From Takakia lepidozioides (Eukaryota > Streptophyta > Takakiopsida > Takakiales > Takakiaceae), in the NCBI GenBank assembly GCA_030704615.1, contig CM060732.1, positions 45,551,053-45,615,052 on the forward strand: 64,000 bases of DNA. Reading direction: 5' to 3'. Positions 46,386-56,454 of the stretch are shown piece by piece. The notes below the pieces were generated by a model. The model was given only the letters and a program-made list of their open reading frames with translations. It made no database searches and was not told the origin of the DNA. The translations under genes and the position numbers were made by a program. Position 1 is the stretch's first letter. Each line of letters opens with the position of its first letter.

Positions 46386-46999
46386 AGAGATCTTGCACTA
46401 AATTTTGGCACGGTTGGATTATTACATATGTCAACAAAAAGCAATAAAAAACCACGGCAACAACCACACCTGCCATCCAACACAGTAGTAGTAGATTCGA
46501 TCTCTCCAACTTCCCTTAGGCCCAACTGTTAGAACTGTTAAGATACTGAATTCCCTACAAAGCTGTTAGTAAAATGTGACCCAAGTAACACAAAACACCT
46601 ATTCTCAGTCAACTAGTTCATATTCCATCAGTACACTTCTCTTGGAATCGAAAATCATATTTGCAAACAAGAGAATGATGGGAGCCATTCCCTGTCGAGA
46701 CTAGAGACCGTCTCATATGCATACAACTTTTTCGAAGTGCTCGATTAGTTTCGAGTTTTGAAAGCCCTAAACCCTCGTGAATCCCTATTTGCAAGACCTC
46801 AAACTCCAACCTGAAATTTTCCATATTTCTCCCTCTTTCTCTCTCTCTCGGACCTAGATCGAATATCACTGTTGAACCCGTTTTACAATCTTGCTTACTC
46901 TGCTCCCTCCCTCATTCCGGGGCAGTTCGTTCCACGTCCAAGAAGGCTTGTTTTTGTTACGCAGTGGGCTCCCCAAGCTGGTGATTGGCCTGAAGAAGA
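46363..46999 (+). promoter_or_regulatory. upstream region of misato/DML1 and of the left OSB/PPR arm
   Basis: About 640 bp between the inner end of the left arm (transcribed leftwards) and the misato start codon (rightwards). It must hold the misato promoter and 5' UTR. A CT-rich stretch lies at 46824-46850. No defined elements recognised. Confidence 0.35.
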
Positions 47000-49900
47000 A
47001 TGAGGGAGGTGTTGACACTGCAATTGGGCGGTTTCGCCAACTATGTCGGCTCTCATTTCTGGAACTTCCAGGTACTATTTTATGTTCACGAGTATTGCCG
47101 AGATGGTTGTGAGCGGTGCCATGCACTAATTATGGCAAACATTGACAGCCTCTGCAATTCGTTTGAGAGAAGAAAGATAGAGAAAACAGATTATAATGTT
47201 CAGATAGGGCGACGGGGCTACTTAAGTGTTGCCCGAAAACGAAGTGCCTCCTCACCCAGTTGACGGCCTCAGGTAAGGATTGGGAGTCTCTACTGAGACA
47301 ATAATATCCCCTTCGGATCTCGTACTATGCAAGATAGCAGAAGAGAAGTGACAGCAGAGTCCTGCTTAGCACGAGTCTTGCAGGTAGTCTTCCAGGTAGG
47401 CATGGAGTCACTTCGGGTCTTCAAAGCTGAAGGCTTGGTAAGGATTGGGGGTTCTAAAAAAGACAGCAGTATCTACCACGATCTCGAAATATCAGGGAAG
47501 GGGAAGACCATTTCCCTGTTTGAATTTGCAGAGAAACAGGTGAATATAGAGGTATCTGCACCAAAAATCTCCAAAATCTTTAATCTGGAAAATGTAAATC
47601 CTAAATCACATGCAGAATTGATATTCACTTCGAGTGGCCATCTTTGTGCCCTCCTGTTGGCTGAAGAGTATGGAATTGAGGAGGCAACCTGTCAGAGACA
47701 TAATATCTTGGAGTAAGAACATTTATCAGGGCCCCATTGGATAAAGTAGAAAACCAGTTCACAACATCAAACCAGGGCCAAAGACCAAGTGCCTATGCAG
47801 CTACCCTGCCAGGCTCTTTGGGTCCTCAAAGCTGGAAGTTTTTGCCAAAAGACTATGAAGTCTCTGAAGGGACAATAGTATCTGCCATAGATCTTTCATA
47901 TGCAAGAGAAAAGAATGAAAGAAATTCCCTGATAAAGAGAGTTTCCAAGACTTCTTTCTTTGGTCTGGGCCTTTGTCCTCTTGTTGCCTTTGTGGCTTCT
48001 TGAATTCTTTAGCACTTTTTGCCCTTGTGACTTTGCATCATATGCCTTTCGAGGCTTTGCTAATATGTTGCCTGAAGAGATTGTAAAGTAAAGTTTGAAC
48101 TGCTCTTGCCCCTTTCCTCCTGAGAAAAATATTGACGATTTCGTTCATCGTGATATTTCTCTGGTTCTTGAAGGATGAGACACTTGGACTTGTGGAAGGA
48201 GGAGACGAAGGGCAATCCCCTGTTACAGGGCTAGATATGGATGTTCTGTATAGAGTTGGTGAAACCCGTCAGGTGCTCTTTCTCTTCCCACTTCCCTCCT
48301 CCTGCTTACTCCAAACTGGCATGGGTTGACATCTACACGTGGATGTTGTCATGAGCACCTCATTGTGTGGGTGTGCTCTCGTGTTGTTGCATTCTAATCC
48401 CAGATTTGGACTTTTGATCTGCAGGGGCTGTCAACATATACACCACGCTTGCTTGCACTTGATCAACGTGGTAAAGTCATTCTTCAACTCCACATATTCA
48501 GTCCTTAAACCACTGGGCGTCGGGGCGGAGGTCGCTTTGTAATCCGCTCTGGAAGAGCCAGTGATGAGACGCCCCTAATTGTTCGATTGGAGGCTTTTAT
48601 AACCTTGTTTGAGGCTGGAGAGAATGTACTCATAAGACGTTGTTTGCCGTAGCCTTGTGGCCATAGACCCCGTGCCCTGCGGAAGAGAGAGAATGTACTC
48701 CTAAGACTTTGTTTGCTGTAGGTGGCCATGGACCTCGCGCCCGGTTTGGACGGAAACATGGGGAATAGGCACTACCTTTGTGAGGGGCTCACTCCAGTAG
48801 TGTGACTTACGCTGATATAAACAACTACTTTGGGCTTTCCAGATATCCTCTAGAGAGCCCTTCACGAATCATCGATCTGCTGTGTGTGAGCAGCTCAAAA
48901 ATTAGACCCCAACAGGGCCAGGGCTTTAGGCTCAGCCTCCAGATTTTGAAAGTTGGTGAACAGAGGTGCAGGAACCATGTTCTTGATGTTCCTGAAGAGG
49001 GTCACACTCTGGTGAGAATACACCGGACAGTGTATCAGAAAATGGATATTGTCTTCAGGTTTTGGGCACATTGGGCAATTAAAACCTCCTTTTCCTCTCT
49101 GCATCTGTTTATTGTTCAAAGGTAGGCTCCCCACCTTGAGAGCAGAAGAGAATGTACTCATAAGATTTTGTTTGCCGTAGCCGTTTGGCCACAGACCTTG
49201 TACCCAGTTTGGACGGAGTACTTAAGCTGGATGATAACCTCAGTTATGCTGTTGTTTACAGTTTTCTTTGTACAGGGAGCTTGGGTGCAGTGAGGGCTGT
49301 GGGGTCTTTATATGAGGGCCCACCGCAAGCCGATCTCTCCTCTGTTACCACCTGGTAAACATCTCTCTCCATCATTCTCACTCGTTCTGTTTATAGCCAG
49401 GAGGTCACACCACAGACATCAATTACAAAGCTTGCCATCTCTGTCCCTCCCTCCTCCAACTCTCTTCTTGTGTGAACAATCCCATTCAAGGTCTTCGATG
49501 TCTCAGTGTGTGTCAATCCAGCTGGACATATTTGAAGTGCCGCTCCCCTCTAGCTCAAAACATGTGTGACGATGTGGCTGTATGGCTGAACTAAAGGATA
49601 GAGAAAAGGAGCAGAGTAAGGAAAGAAACTTTATACATCCACGGGAAGCTCAAGGAGCTTATGAGACAAAGGAAAGCAGAAAAGAAGAGAAATGGGCAAC
49701 AACCAGCCACCAAACTACAACAAATCAACTTTCTGGTTAGAAATAAAGTGTGGTTTGATATCATTTAGATTCAACTTCAAGAGATTCTATAAGGGGGAGA
49801 GCCCTATGTAAATATGCTGCAAGGCATCTCTGGTCTTTGTAATGAAACTGTGAGGGATTCACTGTCTCTAAATATAAAGAGACGGGAATTTAAAGTGGGA

Positions 49901-52900
49901 GAGAAAGAAAGAGAGACAAAAGCAGACCTCAACACTGGGTTGTTTCCATAGGTCTGGGTCAACAACGACTTACAGAGCAGAACCCTACGAGAAGAATGAG
50001 TTTTTACAAAGTCTGGATGAAGAGGAAGAGAGCTCGTATGCTGGACCTGGTTATAGCCAAGGCAGTGTTTCAGGGAATGGTGTAGATCACTCAAGTAATG
50101 GGGACATCAGAACACAGGAATCCAGAGAGAGGGCGCGAGTTGAAAGCCTGGAAAACTCTGTTCAGTTTTGGACGGATTACCAAAAGTTTCATTTGCACCC
50201 TCAGAGTGTCTATGAGCTGCAGAATTCATGGCATGGGTTGACCCCCTTTGATAGCTATGGCAATGGTCAAGGACTGCTGATGCAGCACTCTCAAATTGAG
50301 GAAGTCCAGGACCGGTTACGGTTCTTTGTTGAAGAGTGCGACCATTTGCAGGTATGATGGATGTTTGTAGAGCTTCTCCTCTCTGCCCTCTTCTCTCAGC
50401 AATGTGACTGGCTGTGCAACCACAGTCTTATCTGTTGGCTGCTCACACACAGCAGATTGATGCTTGTGTGAAGGGGCTTCCTAGAGGATATCTGGAAAGC
50501 CCGAACTAATTGTTTGTATCAAAGTAAGTCATCCTACCGGAGTGAGCCCCTCACAAAGGTAGTCTCTGGTCCCTTTTGTTCCGCCCAAACTAAGCGCGGG
50601 GTCTATGGCTGCAAGGCTACGGCAAACAAAGTCTTATGAGTACATCTTATCTGTTGCAAAGGGCTGGAGGAGCAGTGCTAAATTGAACCACATGCTTTCT
50701 AGTATGATTGAATCCCCAAAACAGGATTGTACCCCCAAGGGTATCTCATAGCTACTACTTGCTGGGCATGGTCTATGAATATATTCTCTCGCTGCTTCTC
50801 ATTATGAGTTCATTGTCCACATCTTTTTCGTTCTTTCTCTACATTGCAAAATCTGTTGCCAGTGAGATGGCTATAGCAGCATCTTGTGGAATGTACTATC
50901 AACAAAAAAAGTAGACTCCTGCCAAAGAAAGTGTTAATAATGGTGTCTTTTCATCTCAAAAGGAGCTACTGCCTTGTGTTTGGAAGGTGGACACCTTCTA
51001 ACCGCCGTTACCGGGTCAACATGGTGGCCCAAACCTTCCCCTAGGACTCGAAAGCCCCTAGGTACCCACAAAGTAGGTGAGCGGTTGACCCAATGAACCT
51101 CCCCTTTTACACTTGGGTTGGCTGCAATCAAGATGCACTTGTGTGACTTTGAGCCTATGACCGATTGTAAGGTGGTCTTGTGCCTGAACATACTACAGAC
51201 TTTCTAGTACGATGTCACTGCCCGCACATACATGAAGAGGATTATTGTGTCTCTGCCCGAGGGCTATGGCAAAGTCTGGGTGGCTCTGATACATGTTGTG
51301 GACTGTGATCCTACAACTGGCTCTGTGAGGATTTGTGTCACCCGGGGACTAAGCCCTCAATAGTACGTCAAAACTAACTTTTGGACGGAATGGTCAATGA
51401 GCATGTGATTCTTCTTTTAAAAAGAGGGAAGGGTAAGACCCCATAATCCCTCTTTGGTCGGGTTCTTCTTGTTTGTTGACCTTGTAGTTGTAATGGTCTG
51501 GGTGTTCTGGCTCTGCCCCGTAAGTTTTCTGAGTCTCTCTAGACAAGTTTTTGTGTTTCTCTTTAACAATTTTCTCTCTGTTCCATAAGCTCTGTCAGAT
51601 TCGTGTGGATGCTATAAATTTTTTTTCTCTCTCTTTTCCTCTTTCGTTTTTTCTCGTGCTTTTACGCCTCAGGGCTCGCAGCCTCTCGCGACAAAGCCTA
51701 GGGTCAGCATGGTATAATGAGTCATGTGTTGGTTCACTGATATATTTTGGGGTTTGGTCATTCAGGGCTTTCAGATTCTGGTAGACGATTCAGGTGGGTT
51801 TTCTGGAGTAGCAGCTGATTTCCTCGAAGAGGTCGTTGAGGAATATGGACAAAGTCCTCGTTTACTTTTTGCATTACGACCCCCTGGGATTGTTCCAGGA
51901 CCTCCAAGCAACCGAGCATCAGTTGTATCTCGCCTCCATGAATCCATTTCCCTTGCACGACTATCTTCCCTCACCAACCTCTTGGTTCCCCTGGGGATCC
52001 CACATCTTGCCTCAAGTAAGGTTATGTCAGTGATTATTCTTACCTACGTCGTTAACATTCCTATGTTCTCTAGTTGGTCCCTTTTTGCTGGAAGGGTACA
52101 GCAAGCACAGCCGAACATGTGCATTTCTCTCTCCCAGTCTGTGCCGGTTTGTTGACTTTCTTCTTAGTGTTCTCTCTCATCCAGGTTGTTTCCTTCTTTA
52201 TGCAGCCTCCTTTTTGCTTTGCAGGCCAATTTGCCAGACATCTATGCATGACCGACTCGAAGTTTTTTCACTCGAGTGCTGTCTATGCGGCTGCGGTTAA
52301 CACCATCACTCTTCCCTTTAGAATGGAAGTGGCTGGGCCAGTTGCCAGAGGCATTGGTAACACTGACATGGATAATCTGGTCCAACTTGTTTCGTGCTCA
52401 CAAGCAAAAAAGGTTGCACTTATGCAAGCTTCACTGCCAGGACCAGCTGTGCCAGGTGAGTCTCAAAATAGGGCTTTCATAAGCAAGCAAGGCCACTTTT
52501 GAATATTTTAGCACAAACCTCTAGAGTATGGATGGATATTGTCCAAGCTGGACAGCAAAGCTGTTGCAGATGTATGTGAGGAGGGGTGAGACTTGTGGGG
52601 GAAAAGAAATATGGGTCAGCAAGGGATGTGAGGAGGACATTCAGAGACAAAGGGAAAAAAGGTGGAAAAGAAAGAGAGACGAGAAACACGCACTTTTAGA
52701 AACTGCCTGCTAAGAAGCATGTTGGGACATGGTGGGACTTACTTCCTGACAATCTGCTAAGTAAGCTAGGAGGGATTGAGAGATGTGACAGGGTGTGTGC
52801 ACTTGGTGGCAGCTGCTGGGAGCAGGGATGGGCTTGATCTAATGTCGCTGGCATCTTTGACACCGGGTGTCGATTTTTCTGTCATTGACGCTCACGTAGC

Positions 52901-53685
52901 AGAGGCCTTGGTTATCCAAGGTGCTCGGCTAACAGGTAGACATTATTATGTCTGTTTTATTTCTGTTATCTCATAGAGCCTTTGGGCTTCTAGTGGGTGT
53001 AATAACACTCTTCTCCCTTGTCTCCCTCCTTGGTTTGCTTTTTCTTGTTTCTCTAGGCTTTGGTAAATGGGTCCTCTTGCTCACTTTGAGTGGAAGTTTG
53101 AGTGGAAGGAGGGCAGGACCCATCAGACAGAAGAAGTTCATGAAAATACTGATGTCTGTGTCTTTCCAAAAGCATGAGAAACTGCCATTTAAAAATGAGT
53201 AAAATGAGGATGGTTGTTTCTCTGCAGGTTCAAGAGGCCCAGCTTCAGTGTCACAAGTGCTAGAATCCGCCTCTCGGGCTCGGACAGGTTTTCACAGAGG
53301 TGGGCTATCTTTGTGCCACTTGGCAGTCTCCCCAAGCCCACTTCCCATCCCTTTACCATTCCCGTGTATATTTGGGCCGCGTGTTGGACGATGGGGAGAC
53401 ATAATGCCAGATCTGGTCTCACACGCTACTGGAAGGGGTGGCCTAGACGTTGTCTCTTCTCCAGTTGCAGCAAGAGTGAGCACAAGCGAAGCAATTCTAG
53501 CTTATGTGAAGGAGAGGGCGATGAATTTCTCTAACTTTGGTCTTTCACGTGGGTCAGTTGGGAGTGGTATTCTAGAAGAATGGGGATTTCCGAGGGAGGA
53601 GGCCCAGGACCTCAGTGAGACTTTGAATGGTTTTGTTGCTGCATATGGAGAGAGCACTGAATCTGTTTCATCTGATTCTGAGTAG
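47000..53685 (+). CDS. DML1: misato/DML1 homologue (tubulin-related mitochondrial morphology protein)
   Basis: Nine exons: 47000-47071, 48174-48272, 48425-48470, 49276-49354, 49952-50351, 51766-52015, 52225-52455, 52792-52935, 53228-53685. All phases match, giving 592 residues, near the family size. The N-terminus MREVLTLQLGGFANYVGSHF and LDMDVLYRVGETRQGLSTYT are misato signatures. Further on: FWTDYQKFHLHPQSVYEL, RLRFFVEECDHLQGFQILVD with DSGGFSGVAADFLEE (tubulin-like glycine-rich loop), and FFHSSAVYAAAVNTITLPFR. Misato proteins are needed for mitochondrial distribution in flies and yeast; the plant role is less clear. Introns 3 and 5 contain LINE pieces; the coding sequence is undamaged. It is the only intact gene between the inverted arms. 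Confidence 0.93.
47241..48003 (+). repeat. diffuse ~80-bp repeats in misato intron 1
   Basis: Recurring pieces: GGTCTTCAAAGCTGAAGGC (47416) and GGTCCTCAAAGCTGGAAG (47831); GAGACAATAATATC and GGGACAATAGTATCTGCCA; GATCTCG/GATCTTTCATATGCAAG. The first word matches, in reverse complement, an intron of the SLT-like gene at 24407-24425. Open frames here (47327-47716, 47737-48003) are probably part of this repeat, not genes. Confidence 0.4.
48619..49224 (-). mobile_element. three clustered LINE 3' ends in misato intron 3
   Basis: The 3'-terminal LINE sequence (minus strand ...GGCAAACAA..TCTTATGAGTACATTC) occurs three times, with ends at about 48625, 48689 and 49149. The middle copy extends to the zinc-ribbon tail (CPMCPKPEDNIHFLIHCPVY) and stops at about 49146; the others are 60-80 bp stubs. 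Each 3' end abuts a GAGAGAAT-type sequence. Confidence 0.75.
50440..50646 (+). mobile_element. LINE 3' end in misato intron 5
   Basis: Plus-strand copy of the same 3' UTR: GATATCTGGAAAGCCCGAAC, GAGCCCCTCACAAAGGTAGT, CCGCCCAAACTAAGCGCGGG, ending CTTATGAGTACATCT. Severely 5'-truncated. Confidence 0.75.
50939..51200 (-). mobile_element. SINE-like copy (family A) in misato intron 5
   Basis: Reverse complement is colinear with 17940-18192: GGCTCAAAGTCACA, AAAAGGGGAGG, CTTTCGAGTCCT, GTGTCCACCTTCCAAACACA and ATGAAAAGACACCA. Confidence 0.6.
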
Positions 53686-55390
53686 ATGTTTCCGAAGCAA
53701 TTTGTGTACTCACTGATCACTACTCATGAACCCTCAGACTTCCCGTCCAGTGCTGGCCTTGAGATTTCAACCCACCAGTTATGCACCTAGCCTGCGGGTG
53801 CCCAGCTTATGTCAGTCCCCTTTACCTGGGTCACTTGAAGGGAGGAAACAGAAACAGTGAGGACTCTTATCAGTCCTCTTCAATCGGATTATATGTAGAC
53901 TGCTAACCAAACCGAGGACTAGACATGTTTTCAAGGGTTGAGAGAAGCATCAGGCTCCCATCTTTTGGACCCTTACAGCAGTTCTGCCCAACACTCGGTG
54001 TGTTTTGAAGAAACAAAACAATGTTGTAATGGAGGCGGTGGGATACATACAACACATGCTATATTGAAATATGGGAACTCTTGATGTCATGCGACTATCA
54101 CTACAGGAATTCACACTGTCTTCCATGCAAAGCTAGTGAAAACGCTATGGGCATTGCTACAGATAATTGAAGTTTCACCGTTTCAAAGCATGCTCCATAT
54201 GTATTCTTGCAATGCAGCCATGAACAGTTAGGCACTTGAATCCTTCAGTAACTTTTTTTGGACTACTTTTGTGAGGGGTTCTGCCAGTACAACGGCTTCT
54301 TTCAGATTTGTAATTGCAATGTTACCATGGCTGAGCATGCTGGTAGCTGGTGAAGGCATCCTTGAAGCTAATGTGAACTGAACAGAGAAACCTTCCTTCC
54401 ACCTTGCTAGTGATCACATTAGAGTGATCCATAGACTTGGATATGATATAGAGAGAGAGAGATGACGCCAATCGGAGTAGCGAATAAGAGCCTCTTCCCC
54501 TCGCGGGTACTTCCCACTTTCGGGAGTAGGCTCTATCAAATGAATATGATACATAGCAGGGCACATGAACTCAAACCTGTTCTCTTTCACATGATGATCT
54601 GCGCGTAGGATACCAATCTAGTGTGCGCAGAAAGAGAGGTAACCAGACAGACAGAGTCGTATCGTAACCTGCGGCTTAAATGAAGCCGCGAACTTGAAAG
54701 AAAGAAACACTCTTCGTAGATGCCCACTTGGGGAGACAGGCGATCTACCGATTTATAACAAGTTGCACAATGTGTTGCAAAAACTATTGAAAAAGCAGCT
54801 GCAATGCAGAGTGTACCGGTAGTATCTATAAGACATTTTCAGCAGCACAATGCACTGATGCAATTGATGACCTCGGCTTGCAAGCAACTCTTACTGCACC
54901 ACCAGGGTGACAATAAAAATGAAAGGAAAAAAAAGAGGGAAGTGGACTACTGTCTGAGTGAAGGTCCAGAAATACAGCGCGCTTACCAAGTACCTAGCAT
55001 TGTTAGTTGGAAGGCAGAGCTCCACGAGTGTCACCTAGCTAAGCATCACCAACGATTGTGCTGGTTAGCATATTACAGTAGATGGGTCCTCCGGATAGGT
55101 GAGTTTTGGCGATCCTACACAGGGAAGGACGGAAGCCCTCAGGTGGGTTGATAGGGAGGAGCTGCTTTGCTGTTATCGTTTCTTGCATCGGAGTTGCAAG
55201 TACACGAACCCAAATATATCTTTCTGCCTCTTTCTCACGCACCGCCGGCGATGGCAGCGTCTTCCCGCGTTCTCCTCGTTCTCCTGACCGCGCATGCCCA
55301 CTCCATACTCAAGGCCATGTACACTCGCCTCAGTCATGCGGGAGGGCTCGCATCATGCAGCGGATTAAAGGGCTGGGTTGTGGATTTGGA
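53686..55390. other. 3' flank of misato; no other gene recognised
   Basis: Open frames at 54322-54564 and 54804-55151 show no motif. Near 55251 an ATG begins MAASSRVLLVLLTAHAHS, possibly a transit peptide or signal for the OSB-like sequence in the right arm, but the frame breaks soon after. Confidence 0.4.
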
Positions 55391-55540
55391 ATGGCTGTGT
55401 TGTATGTATGCGCCATCGGGTCCAGGCTCGGAATTGTCTTTTGTACAATTCAGCAGAAACGAATGTATTCTGCGCAAAGTAGCAAGAAAGCGCACGAGAT
55501 CGTTTGGCAAGGCCGATAGTTGGTGTTTATGGTGCGTAGG

Positions 55541-56148
55541 TCAACATGGAACAGCGCTGGCAGCAGTTCTGTAAACATCCTTCACAATGGTGGGACAGTA
55601 GCCTTGACAAGCTTTTCATGTTGGATGAGAAGGAGTCTGAGCTCTGGTATGATCGTATTGTGTGGACTGGATTGTACCCCTAGTTGTTGAGTGAAGTTAG
55701 AATCTCGCTTTGCTCTGCGAAGACTTCTATTATTGTCCGTATTCACAATGGTGGGACAAACGCAATGGCAAGGTGTGGCTTTCTTAGTGCACGATGTGAA
55801 GAAGTTTGTCCATCCTACAATTGTGGGCTCTTCCTGCTAGTCATGATTTCGTAATTTTCTGTTGGTTACAAGATACTTGGGAGGGTCCGCTTGGTCTTAG
55901 GAGGCCGAGTTTAGATTATGGCTGCTCAGCTGCACCGTGGTGGCTCTCGTCACAGACCAAGCGGAGATCACCTGACTCCAGACACAAGCAGCACACAGAA
56001 GAAGTCCATTTGGGTTGATGGTCGGTTGAATCCTCCATGGGTGACAGGAAAGCTAGCTGCTTTCATGACACCAGGACAATGTGGTGAGGGCACCTTCTTC
56101 TTGAACACATTTCAGCCTGTTTTGCCCTCTTATCAGAGTCGTCCCTAA
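55541..56148 (+). pseudogene. OSB-like PDF-motif fragments (right)
   Basis: Three pieces matching the left arm: MEQRWQQFCKHPSQWWDSSL with DEKESELWYDRIVW and a stop at 55681; SQWWDKRNGKVWLS with stops (near 55750); and SGDHLTPDTSSTQKKSIWVD, GRLNPPWVTGKLAAFM to the stop at 56146-56148. They resemble halves of OSB PDF motifs but do not splice into one obvious gene, and no OB-fold domain is visible. Relic, or an unusual gene with unknown exons. Confidence 0.5.
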
Positions 56149-56307
56149 ATTTTCATGTTGAATTCTGCTAGTATTCGTTGGGTGGATCTATGATGGTTTG
56201 GAGTGATTTTCACATATTACTGCCAATGTGGCAGCAGGAAAGTATCCAAAAACAAATAACAGAGATGAGGAGAAGCTTCGGACTGAATATTATTTGGACG
56301 CCCGTCA

Positions 56308-56454
56308 ATGGTGCTACAATCGAGGCAAAAAGGTGAATGCCTGTTAGATTACAGAGAGAAGCAGACAACAAGATGCAATGCAAAGCTTTGTTGGGAATTC
56401 GTCCTCTCTCCCCAGCACTTTTTTAAAGTCTTGGGAGCGAATTGCTGTGTGTGA
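56308..56454 (+). other. upstream open frame overlapping the right PPR start
   Basis: ATG at 56308 opens 48 codons (MVLQSRQKGECLLDYREKQT...) ending in TGA at 56452-56454, which overlaps the PPR ATG as TGATG. In the left copy the equivalent reading is fused in frame to the PPR protein; small indels near 56395 and 56443 separate them here. Confidence 0.5.

Noticed and set aside
47327-48003. 129- and 88-codon plus-strand frames
   Set aside because: They lie in misato intron 1 and consist of diffuse repeats; no domain recognised.
52477-52689. Frames inside misato introns
   Set aside because: Purine/pyrimidine-biased intron sequence without motifs.
54804-55151. 115-codon open frame downstream of misato
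   Set aside because: No motif, no splice support, low-complexity Lys/Glu run; kept only as part of an unassigned stretch.
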